NCBI GenBank assembly: GCA_041862375.1
Contig: JBGVTE010000091.1
Coordinates: forward strand, 49,557-113,556
Reading direction: 5' to 3'
From: WVZL01 sp041862375
Lineage (GTDB): Bacteria; Acidobacteriota; Aminicenantia; Aminicenantales; Aminicenantaceae
Length of the DNA stretch: 64,000 bases
Under the pieces are notes generated by a model. That model was not told where the DNA came from, searched no databases, and saw only the letters and a program-made list of their open reading frames with translations. Below, one piece after another: positions 33,779-43,056 of the stretch. Made by a program: the position numbers and the translations under genes. Every line of letters starts with the position of its first letter. The stretch's first letter is position 1.

Positions 33779-35530
33779 ATGAATAACGAGCCCCAAAAAA
33801 TATTCCAAAAAAGAATAACAATACTGGCTTTCTTTTTCTTTCTTTGGCTGGTTGGGCTTGTACTTCGCCTGATTCAGATTCAAGTTATAAACCATTCTCG
33901 CCTGAAAAATGAAGCACTCAATCAGAATCGCAATATAGATATTTACTCTCCTAAAAGAGGAACCATTTATGATCGGAATGGAAAAATTCTGGCCCTCAGT
34001 CTTCCAGTAGATTCTGTTTTCCTCACTCCTTTTGAGAATGAAAACATCCAAAGCCAAATCGAAAAAATCAATAAATTAAAAAAAGTCTTAAATTTATCCT
34101 CAAAAGAAGTACAGAGAATAAAATCAAGAATTGAAAAAAAAGATCCTTTTATCTGGATAAAACGAAAAATAACTCCTCAACAATCTGAAAAAGTAAAAGA
34201 ACTTCGCCTTACAGGAATCTTCTTAAAAGAAGAAAACAAAAGATTTTATCCCCAAGGAAGGCTTGCTGCTCACATCCTAGGCGGAGTAAGTATTGATGAA
34301 AGTGGTCTCAGCGGAATTGAGTTTAGCCATGACGCAATACTGGGAGGGAAAAAAGGAAAACGACTCATCTTGAGAGATGCCAAAAAAAGAAAATACAGGT
34401 TTGAAGTGCTAACAGCCCCCGAAAGTGGAAAAGACATGATCTTGACTATAGATGAAACCATACAGTATATCGCGGAAAAAGAACTGGAAAGAGCAGTCCT
34501 CGAAAGAGGCGCAAAATGGGGTTTAGTAATTATCTCAGAACCTTCTAATGGAGAAATCATAGCTCTTGCCAACTATCCTTCTTATGATCCCAATAAGTTT
34601 CCTCCATCGCCTATTGAAAGAAGTCGAAACAGAGCCATTCACCACAATTTTGAGCCTGGTTCCACGTTTAAAATAGTAACAGCATCAGCAGCCCTGGAGA
34701 CGAACCGGGTTAATCTCAGCGATAAATTTCACTGCAGAAACGGAGTAATTCATTTGGCTGGAAGGTCAATACTTGACCATAAAAAGTTCGACCTCCTTTC
34801 TTTTCCTGAAGTTATCCAATATTCTTCTAATATAGGGGCGATTCTCATTGGCCAGCGTGTCGGGGAAGCTTCCTTTTACAAAACGATAAGGGCATTTGGG
34901 TTCGGCAAAAAAACCGGAATTGACTTACCTGGAGAAGAAAAGGGAATATTCAGAGAAGTAAGAAATTGGTCGAAACTCTCCCTTGCTTCCCTCTCTTTTG
35001 GTCAAGAAATATCTGTGACTGCAATCCAAATGCTACAGGCCCTTAACGTCATCGCTAACAGAGGTCTCATCACCAATCCGAGAGTTGTCAAAAAAATAAT
35101 AATCTCTTCCAATGAAGCTAGAGAGAATACAACTAATCATAGAAGAATAATATCAGAGGCCACAGCCTCAACTATGGCTAATATTCTTGAAAGAGTTGTC
35201 CAAAAAGGGACAGGGAGAAAAGCTCAGATCAAAGGTTTCAGGATAGCAGGTAAAACAGGAACTGCTCAAAAATTTGACCCAATAATCGGCACCTATTCAT
35301 CGAGGGTGCATACCGCTTCTTTTGTCGGTTTTGCCCCTGTAGGCCAGCCAGCTTTTTCTATGATTGTGGTCATTGATGAACCGAAGATTGAGTATTTCGG
35401 CGGGGATGTGGCTGCTCCTCTTTTCCGAAAAATTGCTCAGCAAGTTCTTCTTCACCTTCGTATATTCCCAAAAAAAGAAAAATCTAAAACTTTCCTCACT
35501 GCAAAACTGAATAGAGATTTAAAAAGATGA
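33779..35530 (+). CDS. ftsI: Penicillin-binding protein, class B transpeptidase (FtsI/PBP3)
   Basis: The septal peptidoglycan transpeptidase working with FtsW. 583 residues: one N-terminal membrane anchor (FFFFLWLVGLVLRLIQIQV), a pedestal domain with RGTIYDRNGKILA, and a transpeptidase domain with the catalytic PGSTFK (Ser), SSN and AGKTGTAQ motifs. There are no PASTA repeats. Its end overlaps murE by 4 bases. Confidence 0.94.
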   Translation: MNNEPQKIFQKRITILAFFFFLWLVGLVLRLIQIQVINHSRLKNEALNQNRNIDIYSPKRGTIYDRNGKILALSLPVDSVFLTPFENENIQSQIEKINKLKKVLNLSSKEVQRIKSRIEKKDPFIWIKRKITPQQSEKVKELRLTGIFLKEENKRFYPQGRLAAHILGGVSIDESGLSGIEFSHDAILGGKKGKRLILRDAKKRKYRFEVLTAPESGKDMILTIDETIQYIAEKELERAVLERGAKWGLVIISEPSNGEIIALANYPSYDPNKFPPSPIERSRNRAIHHNFEPGSTFKIVTASAALETNRVNLSDKFHCRNGVIHLAGRSILDHKKFDLLSFPEVIQYSSNIGAILIGQRVGEASFYKTIRAFGFGKKTGIDLPGEEKGIFREVRNWSKLSLASLSFGQEISVTAIQMLQALNVIANRGLITNPRVVKKIIISSNEARENTTNHRRIISEATASTMANILERVVQKGTGRKAQIKGFRIAGKTGTAQKFDPIIGTYSSRVHTASFVGFAPVGQPAFSMIVVIDEPKIEYFGGDVAAPLFRKIAQQVLLHLRIFPKKEKSKTFLTAKLNRDLKR

Positions 35531-36993
35531 AGCTTAAAAATTTGCTAGACGGATTGTCTGTTCTTAATTCTAAAGGTAATTTAGAGGTGGAAATTCATGG
35601 AATCGCCTATTCCTCCAAAAGCATTAAGCCGGGCTTCCTTTTTGCTGCCATAAAAGGGGAACAGTGGGATGGTTTTGATTTTATCCAAGAAGCTCTCAAC
35701 AACGGGGCACGAGCCTTTCTCTCTGAAAAGCCTCAACCACCACAATTCCCTGAAAACTGGGTTCATGTCTCAGATGTTCGGGAATCACTGGCCCTATGCT
35801 CAGCCAACTTCTATTCTCACCCTTCTCGGGATTTAAAGGTTGTCGGTATTACCGGAACAAACGGAAAAACAACAATTACTTATCTTGTCGAAGAAATACT
35901 AAAAAGAGCAAAATTAAGTCCTGGGATAATCGGAACCATATCTTATCGTTTCCCAAACAAAGAAATCACTGCTCAACGGACAACTCCTGAAGCACCAGAT
36001 TTGCAAAAATTAATGAGAGAGATGCTCGATCAAGATGTATCCCACTGCCTGATGGAAGTTTCATCCCACGCCTTAGATCTAAAGCGTGTCTGGGGAATAG
36101 ACTTTGATGTGGCTGCCTTCACCAATTTGAGCGGAGACCATCTTGATTATCATCATACACAGGAAAATTACTTCGAGGCCAAAAAAAAGCTTTTCTTAAT
36201 CAGTTCCAAAAAAGGAATCGCTGTTATTAATTCAGATGATGCCTGGGGCCAGAAATTAATCTCTCAACTTCCCTTAGGAATAATAACTTACGGCCTCCAA
36301 TCCCCTTCTACCATCTTGGGAGAAAAGTACAAGCTAAAAGAGAATGGAATAGAAATTGAAGTTAAGTACCCCGGAGGAAAAATGATGATTTCTTCTCCTC
36401 TTATCGGAAAGCCCAATCTTTCAAATATACTAGCCTCAATTGCCATTGCTTTAACCTTAAAAATGTCCCCTACCTGTATCCAAGAAGGAATAGCGAATCT
36501 AAATAAAATACCTGGAAGATTTGAAAAAATTGAAAATTCTATCGGATTAAATATCTTTGTAGACTATGCCCACACTGACAACGCTCTACAGAATCTGCTG
36601 GAAACATTTAGGGAACTGTACTCCAAACGGATTCTCCTCGTCTTTGGAGCTGGAGGAAGAAGAGATAAAACAAAAAGAGAGAGAATGGGAAAGGTTGCCG
36701 GAACTCTATCCAGCTGGATTTTCCTCACCTCCGACAATCCTCGTTCGGAAGATCCCTTATCAATTATTCAAGATGTTGAAAAAGGGATAAGAAAGACTGG
36801 CACAAAGAATTATACAATCATCCCAGACAGGCAAGAAGCCATCGAGAGAGCTCTTTCCTCCGCAAGAGAGGGGGATTACGTTCTCGTGGCAGGGAAAGGC
36901 CATGAAGATTATCAAATCATAAAGGATAAAATCATTCCTTTCAACGATGCTAAGGTAATCAGAAAAATCCTCAAACGAATGGGCTCACTATAA
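35527..36993 (+). CDS. murE: UDP-MurNAc-tripeptide synthetase MurE
   Basis: Adds the third amino acid to the peptidoglycan precursor. 488 residues with the Mur ligase ATP loop GITGTNGKTT, the TTPEAPDLQ substrate motif, EVSSHALDLKR and the C-terminal DNPRSEDP. The DNPR arginine indicates meso-diaminopimelate as substrate, so the wall is of the DAP type. It is translationally coupled to ftsI. Confidence 0.95.
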   Translation: MKLKNLLDGLSVLNSKGNLEVEIHGIAYSSKSIKPGFLFAAIKGEQWDGFDFIQEALNNGARAFLSEKPQPPQFPENWVHVSDVRESLALCSANFYSHPSRDLKVVGITGTNGKTTITYLVEEILKRAKLSPGIIGTISYRFPNKEITAQRTTPEAPDLQKLMREMLDQDVSHCLMEVSSHALDLKRVWGIDFDVAAFTNLSGDHLDYHHTQENYFEAKKKLFLISSKKGIAVINSDDAWGQKLISQLPLGIITYGLQSPSTILGEKYKLKENGIEIEVKYPGGKMMISSPLIGKPNLSNILASIAIALTLKMSPTCIQEGIANLNKIPGRFEKIENSIGLNIFVDYAHTDNALQNLLETFRELYSKRILLVFGAGGRRDKTKRERMGKVAGTLSSWIFLTSDNPRSEDPLSIIQDVEKGIRKTGTKNYTIIPDRQEAIERALSSAREGDYVLVAGKGHEDYQIIKDKIIPFNDAKVIRKILKRMGSL

Positions 36994-36999
36994 TATAAA

Positions 37000-38388
37000 A
37001 TGTCAGAACTTCGTTTAGACCGAATAGCAGAAAAAACAAAGGGAAAGATCATTCAAGGTGCACCATCACTTGCCTTCTCTAAATTTAACATAGACTCCCG
37101 TAGGACTACTGAAGGAGAACTCTTTTTTGCAATAAAGGCCCGAAGAAACGGCCATGATTTCCTCACCGATGCATTCAAAAAGGGAGCTGCTGGAGCTGTT
37201 ATCTCTCAAGATGTTCCTTCACTTCCCAAGGAGGCAGGTGTAATCAAAGTTAAAAATACTCTTCAAGCTCTTCAAGCACTCGCGAGGCAAGTCCTCAGGG
37301 AACATAAAACTCGAGTAGTCGGTATTACAGGTAGCAACGGCAAAACTACTACCAAAGAGTTTGCAAGCTCGCTCCTTGCACACAAATTTCGCCTGCTCAA
37401 ATCTGAAGGAAACTACAATAATCACCTTGGCCTTCCCCTAACTATGCTAAAACTAGAAAAAAAATATGAAATAGCAGTCCTAGAAATGGGTATGAGTGGC
37501 CCAGGAGAAATAAGGTCTCTTACTAGAATCGCTCCGCCTGACATATCTGTAATAGTTAACATTAATCCCGTCCATCTCAAATTTTTTAAAAGTCTTGAAG
37601 ACATAGCACTGGCAAAAAAAGAAATTTTAGAAGGGACAAAAAAGAGAGGAACTGCAGTTCTCAACAAGGACGACCCTTTAGTCAGAAAAATTGCAGAAAA
37701 TTGGGAGGGAAGAAAAGTATACTTTGGACTCTCCTCTGGATGTGATGTATGCGCCCGCAACGTAGAGAACAAAGGCTTTAAGGGAATTGCCTTTAAACTC
37801 TTTTACGGACATAGACAAGAAGATATGAATTTTAACTTTTTCTATGAAAGCTATCTCTACAATCTGCTCGCTGCTTTGGGAGTAGCCTATGCACTTTCTC
37901 TTTCTTTTGAGGAAATTTCCACCCGAATCAGCGAATTAAAACCCTTCTCCATGAGGGGAACTCTCATCAACTTAGAAAAAGATATTAAACTCATTGATGA
38001 TTCCTACAACTCCAACCCTAAGGCTTTGGAATCAGCTTTGAAAGGATTAGCTTCGCTCCCCTCAAAAAGGAAAATAGCCGTTTTAGGGGATATGCTAGAA
38101 TTAGGAGAGAGCGAGATTGAATACCACATCCAGGCAGGTAAGCAAGTTGTCAAGGGGGGTTGGGACATGCTGGTTGGCATAGGCCCGCTCAGCCGGCACA
38201 TGATCAAAGGAGCTCTGTCATCTGGAATGAAAAGAAATCAAACCTATTCCTACCAGAGCTCTAGAGAAGCATCAGATAAAATACTTACTCTCCTCAACGA
38301 AGGAGACTTAGTCCTCGTTAAAGGTTCACGAGGCATGAGGACAGAAGAAATCGTGAATACATTAAAAAAGGTGTTAAAAAGGAAGTAA
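37000..38388 (+). CDS. murF: UDP-MurNAc-tripeptide--D-alanyl-D-alanine ligase MurF
   Basis: Adds D-Ala-D-Ala to the precursor. 462 residues with DSRRTTEGELFFAIK at the start, the ATP loop GITGSNGKTTTKEF, EMGMSGPGEI, and the MurF-typical DDSYNSNPKALESAL and LGDMLELGE. It lies 6 bases after murE. The D-Ala-D-Ala ligase gene (ddl) is not in the cluster. Confidence 0.95.
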   Translation: MSELRLDRIAEKTKGKIIQGAPSLAFSKFNIDSRRTTEGELFFAIKARRNGHDFLTDAFKKGAAGAVISQDVPSLPKEAGVIKVKNTLQALQALARQVLREHKTRVVGITGSNGKTTTKEFASSLLAHKFRLLKSEGNYNNHLGLPLTMLKLEKKYEIAVLEMGMSGPGEIRSLTRIAPPDISVIVNINPVHLKFFKSLEDIALAKKEILEGTKKRGTAVLNKDDPLVRKIAENWEGRKVYFGLSSGCDVCARNVENKGFKGIAFKLFYGHRQEDMNFNFFYESYLYNLLAALGVAYALSLSFEEISTRISELKPFSMRGTLINLEKDIKLIDDSYNSNPKALESALKGLASLPSKRKIAVLGDMLELGESEIEYHIQAGKQVVKGGWDMLVGIGPLSRHMIKGALSSGMKRNQTYSYQSSREASDKILTLLNEGDLVLVKGSRGMRTEEIVNTLKKVLKRK

Positions 38389-38389
38389 A

Positions 38390-39478
38390 ATGCTCTATTT
38401 CCTTCTCGTGCCACTAAAAGAATATTTTATTTTCTTCAATGTCTTCCGTTACATAACTGTCAGAACAGCTCTAGCCGGGATAACAGCCCTTCTTATAAGT
38501 TTTCTTGTAGGCCCATGGATGATAAAAATACTGAAAAAATACCAAATTGGACAAGAAATCCGTCAAGACGGGCCTCAATCTCATTTCGAGAAAAAGGGCA
38601 CACCCTCTATGGGTGGAATTATAATAATAGGATCTACCCTTTTACCCACTCTACTCTGGGGAAACCTGAGCAATATTTACGTCTGGATAGCAATATCGAC
38701 AATGCTTTCTTTTGGCCTTATAGGTTTTTGGGATGACTTCCTTAAAATCAAAAAAAAGAGATCTCTTGGCCTCATTATACGAAATAAACTTTATCTCCAA
38801 ATAACTCTTTCTCTCGTTATCGGTATCATTCTTGTCTATCTTGGTTTCAAGGGTGAGTTCGATCTTCATCTTGGCTTTCCATTCTTTAAAAAATGGTTTC
38901 CTTATCTAGGATGGTTTTACCTTCCCTGGATAATGCTTATCCTCATCGGCTCATCAAACTCGGTCAACCTGGCTGATGGACTGGATGGGCTAGCGATTGG
39001 CCTTACTTTTATAAGCGCCAGTGCTTTTACTGCTCTTTCCTACATTGCAGGTCACGCTCTCTGGTCCCAATACTTGAATATAGTCCGTGTTCCAAATGCA
39101 GCAGAGCTAACGGTATTTGCTGGAGCAATGGCAGGCGCATGTTTAGGCTTTCTCTGGTTTAATTGTCATCCGGCTGAAATTTTCATGGGAGATGTGGGGG
39201 CCCTTTCTCTCGGGGGAAGCATAGGCACTATCGCGATCCTGATAAAGCAGGAATTTCTACTCTTCATGGTTGCGGGAGTTTTCATTCTCGAAGCTTTCTC
39301 TGTTCTTATTCAAGTATTCTATTTTAAACTTACAGGAGGAAAAAGAATTTTTAAGATGGCTCCTCTCCACCATCACTTCGAGCTCATCGGGTGGTCTGAA
39401 GAAAAAATTGTGGTTCGGTTTTGGGTCGCAGCTATCATTTTCGCTCTTTTCAGTTTGACCACTTTAAAACTGAGATAA
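38390..39478 (+). CDS. mraY: Phospho-MurNAc-pentapeptide transferase MraY
   Basis: Integral membrane enzyme that makes lipid I from undecaprenyl phosphate. 362 residues and about ten membrane segments, with KKGTPSMGGI, the catalytic NLADGLDGLAIG, and the HHHFE motif (MAPLHHHFELIGW) near the end. It starts 1 base after the murF stop. Confidence 0.96.
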   Translation: MLYFLLVPLKEYFIFFNVFRYITVRTALAGITALLISFLVGPWMIKILKKYQIGQEIRQDGPQSHFEKKGTPSMGGIIIIGSTLLPTLLWGNLSNIYVWIAISTMLSFGLIGFWDDFLKIKKKRSLGLIIRNKLYLQITLSLVIGIILVYLGFKGEFDLHLGFPFFKKWFPYLGWFYLPWIMLILIGSSNSVNLADGLDGLAIGLTFISASAFTALSYIAGHALWSQYLNIVRVPNAAELTVFAGAMAGACLGFLWFNCHPAEIFMGDVGALSLGGSIGTIAILIKQEFLLFMVAGVFILEAFSVLIQVFYFKLTGGKRIFKMAPLHHHFELIGWSEEKIVVRFWVAAIIFALFSLTTLKLR

Positions 39479-39480
39479 AA

Positions 39481-40848
39481 ATGAACCTAGAAGGTAAGAA
39501 AGTTCTCGTCGTTGGCTTGGGAAGAACAGGAGAGGCTCTCTGCTGCTTTTTACTCAAAAGAAAAGCAAAAATTAAAATCAGCGAAAAGAAAAGTCCAGCA
39601 GAATTGGGTCATACAACACATTTATGGAAAGAAAAGGGAATCGAAATAGAGGCAGGAGGACACAATCTTAAATCTTTCCTAGATGCAGATTTGATTGTAG
39701 TCAGTCCTGGCGTTCCCCCCATTCCGGAGCTCAAAACAGCAGGAGAGAAAGGGGTCAAAATTATCTCCGAAATTGAACTGGCATATAAATTTTTAAATGG
39801 AAAAATTGTAGGCATTTCAGGCACAAACGGCAAATCTACTACAGCCACTTTAACACACAAGATTCTTAGGGATTCAGGTCTCAAAGCCTTTTTAGGAGGC
39901 AACATCGGAAATCCTTTGATAAATTTTGTAGATAAAAGCTGCGATGACCATATTTATGTGACGGAAATATCAAGTTTTCAGCTTCATCATGTTGAAGAAT
40001 TCAAGGCTGATGTTTCAGTGCTGCTGAATATCTCACCCGATCATTTAGACTGGCATCTTTCGTTTAAGGATTATTACCAGGCAAAAAAGAAACTCATAAC
40101 ATCTCAGAAAAAAGGAGCAAAAGCCATCCTCAACCGCGACGATCCTCTTGTCTGGTCTTTAAAGAAAAAAACTGAACGTGAAGTTTTTGCTTTTAGCAGG
40201 AAGAGAAAAATCACGCGAGGAATTTTCCTTCAAAATGACAATATTATCCTTTCCGATGTAAAAAAAGAAGAGCTGATTAAAATCCCAGAAATCCCACTTT
40301 TTGGGCTGCATAACCAAGAGAACATAATGGCGAGCGCCTTGACAGGTTACATATTTGGGGTGCCTCGCTCTCGAATAAGGGAATCAATCAAAAGCTTTAA
40401 AGGATTAGAACATCGCCTTGAAAAAGTTCTTACCTTGAAGGGAATCGATTTTTACAATGATTCTAAGGCGACGAATGTGGATGCGAGTCTTAAGTCACTT
40501 CAGAGCTTCGATAAAAAAATCATCCTCATTTTGGGAGGAAGGGATAAAGGAGGCCACTTTACAAAACTTAGAAAAGTCATAAAGGAAAAGGTAAAAAAGA
40601 TAATTCTTATTGGTGAGGCTACAGAAAAGATAAGAAAAGCATTAAATGGAGTTGTTTCTTTTAATTACTCTTCATCTCTAAAAGAAGCTGTGAAAGCCGG
40701 ATTCTCGGAAGCCAAGCCAGGAGAAGTGGTGCTTCTTGCTCCTGCCTGTACGAGTTTTGATATGTTTCAAAACTTTGAAGAGCGGGGAAAAATTTTTAAG
40801 CAAGAAGTACTCAATCTTGGAAAACACTACAGAAGGAAAGAGTTCTAA
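39481..40848 (+). CDS. murD: UDP-MurNAc-L-alanine--D-glutamate ligase MurD
   Basis: Adds D-glutamate to UDP-MurNAc-L-Ala. About 455 residues: Rossmann-like start KVLVVGLGRTGEAL, VSPGVPP, the ATP loop GISGTNGKSTTATL, EISSFQLHH, and NDSKATNVDASLKSL. The start is the ATG at 39481, which is 2 bases after the mraY stop; the open frame runs 60 bases further upstream inside mraY, but that would not fit the family N-terminus. Confidence 0.95.
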   Translation: MNLEGKKVLVVGLGRTGEALCCFLLKRKAKIKISEKKSPAELGHTTHLWKEKGIEIEAGGHNLKSFLDADLIVVSPGVPPIPELKTAGEKGVKIISEIELAYKFLNGKIVGISGTNGKSTTATLTHKILRDSGLKAFLGGNIGNPLINFVDKSCDDHIYVTEISSFQLHHVEEFKADVSVLLNISPDHLDWHLSFKDYYQAKKKLITSQKKGAKAILNRDDPLVWSLKKKTEREVFAFSRKRKITRGIFLQNDNIILSDVKKEELIKIPEIPLFGLHNQENIMASALTGYIFGVPRSRIRESIKSFKGLEHRLEKVLTLKGIDFYNDSKATNVDASLKSLQSFDKKIILILGGRDKGGHFTKLRKVIKEKVKKIILIGEATEKIRKALNGVVSFNYSSSLKEAVKAGFSEAKPGEVVLLAPACTSFDMFQNFEERGKIFKQEVLNLGKHYRRKEF

Positions 40849-40852
40849 TAAT

Positions 40853-41965
40853 ATGGAAATTTACAGACCATATGGATTTGACAAAACTCTTTTTCTGACA
40901 ACCGTTACGCTGATAGCTATCGGCATAATCATGATCTTCAGTACTTCGGCCATTCTGTCCAGTGAAAAATATCAACAGCCCTTCCATTTCTTCATAAACC
41001 AACTTACCGTAGCTGTTCTAGGCATTGTGATGATTCTGATCATTCTTACTATAAGAAAACCCTTCTACCAGTTGCCTCTTTTTGTCTATGGCCTTCTCGC
41101 TCTTTCTTTTGTGCTTTTGGTGATATGTCTGGTTATACCATCTGTCGGGAACACTACTCGCTGGATTCAGTTCTTTGGCCTTCACTTTCAGCCATCAGAG
41201 CTGGCTAAAATAAGCTTGGTTCTCTTTTTCTCTCTTTATCTTGACCGAAAAAAGGATAAACTGGACAATTTTCAAACACTTATTTTTCCATTGGTTATTC
41301 TTTCTCTTTTTGTGCTCCTCATACTGAAGGAGCCAGATTATGGCACAGCTATCTTAATCTTTTTAATCTCTACAGTAATGTTTTTTGTAGGAGGAGTTAA
41401 ACTCAAACATCTTTTGTATTTAGGTATTACATCAGTGAGTTTTTTTGCCTTCTTCCTGTTCCAAGCAAGCTACAGATGGGAAAGAATTCTTGGCTTCTTA
41501 TATCCAGATAGAGACCCATTAAAAAAAGGATTCCAAATCATCCAATCAAAACTAGCCATCGGCTCAGGAGGATTCATTGGTGTGAGCATTGGTGAAAGTA
41601 CCCAAAAACTCTATTTCCTGCCTTGTGCTCATACTGATTACATCTTTGCCATCATAGGGGAAGAACTTGGCCTGATCGGTGCATCAGCTATATTAATGCT
41701 TCTCCTCATTTTCCTCATAAGAGGAACCTTTATTTCCTTAAGAGCCCCGAACAACTTCAGTAAAATCGCTGCAGCTGGATTGACAATGGTCATTGTTTCT
41801 CAGGCTTTGCTCAACATCAGTATTGTCCTAGGCCTCGGTCCGCCCACAGGCATTCCCTTACCTCTAATCAGTTATGGAAGATCTTCTCTGATTTGTACAC
41901 TTTTTGCGATTGGGATTCTTCTTAACATATCCCAAAGGAAAAGAACATCAAAAAGGAAACGATGA
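40853..41965 (+). CDS. ftsW: Lipid II polymerase FtsW
   Basis: SEDS-family peptidoglycan glycosyltransferase of the divisome, partner of FtsI. About 370 residues, ten membrane segments; motifs FQPSELAKISL, KEPDYGTAIL, LYPDRDPLKKGFQIIQS and PLISYGRSSLICT. The ATG at 40853 is used, 4 bases past the murD stop; the open frame extends upstream within murD. Its end overlaps murG by 4 bases. Confidence 0.94.
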   Translation: MEIYRPYGFDKTLFLTTVTLIAIGIIMIFSTSAILSSEKYQQPFHFFINQLTVAVLGIVMILIILTIRKPFYQLPLFVYGLLALSFVLLVICLVIPSVGNTTRWIQFFGLHFQPSELAKISLVLFFSLYLDRKKDKLDNFQTLIFPLVILSLFVLLILKEPDYGTAILIFLISTVMFFVGGVKLKHLLYLGITSVSFFAFFLFQASYRWERILGFLYPDRDPLKKGFQIIQSKLAIGSGGFIGVSIGESTQKLYFLPCAHTDYIFAIIGEELGLIGASAILMLLLIFLIRGTFISLRAPNNFSKIAAAGLTMVIVSQALLNISIVLGLGPPTGIPLPLISYGRSSLICTLFAIGILLNISQRKRTSKRKR

Positions 41966-43047
41966 AAGAGAGAAAAATTATCATAAGCGGTGGAGGAACA
42001 GGAGGCCACGTTTATCCTGCTTTGGCTATAGGCCAGAAGCTGAAAGAAAGAGATCTTCGCCTTAAACTAACTTTTGTCGGCACGAGCAGGGCTACAGAAA
42101 AGACTATTATTGAACGTCAAGGAGTCGAATTCATTCCTTTAAAGATCGAAGGGATTAAAGGAAAAGGCTTGAAAAGCATAAAATCTCTGCTCCTGCTTCC
42201 TTTTGCGCTTGCCAAATCTCTTTCTATTTTGCTCCGCTTAAAGCCCGATCTAGTGATAGGTGTTGGAGGTTACAGTTCTGGACCGCTGGTACTCATTGCC
42301 TCAAAAATGAGAATCCCAACCCTCATTTTAGAACAGAATCTCTATCCAGGCCTAACTAACAGGCTTCTCATCTCATCAGTGAAGAAGGCTGTTGTTTCTT
42401 TTAAAAATTCTCTTTCGTACTTTAAGGGAAAAGGAGTTTTTATAGGGAATCCTGTTAGGGAAGAATTTTACACATTACAACCTAAGCAAAGAAATAATAA
42501 ACTCACTCTTCTCATCTTCGGGGGAAGTCAGGGATCTCACTTTTTAAACCAGGGACTCATGACTTCTCTTCCTTACCTTAAAGAAAAAAAGGGGGAATTG
42601 AGAATTTTTCACCAGACGGGAGAAAAAGATTTCGAATGGGTCAAAGAGACCTATGCTAAGTATGAATTTGAAAATGCAGTCGTATCTCCTTACTTCTTTG
42701 ACATGACCGATTACTTTAAAAAATCTGACATAGTTATAAGCCGCGCAGGTGCTACGACTATTGCAGAACTCATTGCCTCCCAGAAGGCCTCAATATTAAT
42801 TCCCTTCGCTCAAGCTTCAGACAATCATCAAGCTCTCAATGCTGGAGAATTGGGAAAAATAAATGGAGCTGAAATCCTACTCGAAGAAGAATTCAGTCCT
42901 GAAATCTTTACCAAAAAAATTTTCTCTTTATTAAAAAACAAAGAAAAAATAGATCAAATGGAAAAAAACCTGGCTGTTCTGAAGACACAAAATGTCGCTG
43001 AAAAAATTGCCGCACTCTGCTTTAAATTTATAGAAGGAAGATCATAG
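41962..43047 (+). CDS. murG: Undecaprenyldiphospho-MurNAc-pentapeptide GlcNAc transferase MurG
   Basis: Makes lipid II at the inner membrane face. 361 residues, GT-B fold, with the N-terminal GGGTGGHVYPALAIG, GVGGYSSGP, ILEQNLYPGLTNR, the UDP-GlcNAc site GGSQGSHFLN and ISRAGATTIAELIA. The stop is directly followed by a strong AGGAGGAG that serves murC. Confidence 0.96.
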   Translation: MKERKIIISGGGTGGHVYPALAIGQKLKERDLRLKLTFVGTSRATEKTIIERQGVEFIPLKIEGIKGKGLKSIKSLLLLPFALAKSLSILLRLKPDLVIGVGGYSSGPLVLIASKMRIPTLILEQNLYPGLTNRLLISSVKKAVVSFKNSLSYFKGKGVFIGNPVREEFYTLQPKQRNNKLTLLIFGGSQGSHFLNQGLMTSLPYLKEKKGELRIFHQTGEKDFEWVKETYAKYEFENAVVSPYFFDMTDYFKKSDIVISRAGATTIAELIASQKASILIPFAQASDNHQALNAGELGKINGAEILLEEEFSPEIFTKKIFSLLKNKEKIDQMEKNLAVLKTQNVAEKIAALCFKFIEGRS

Positions 43048-43056
43048 GAGGAGAAA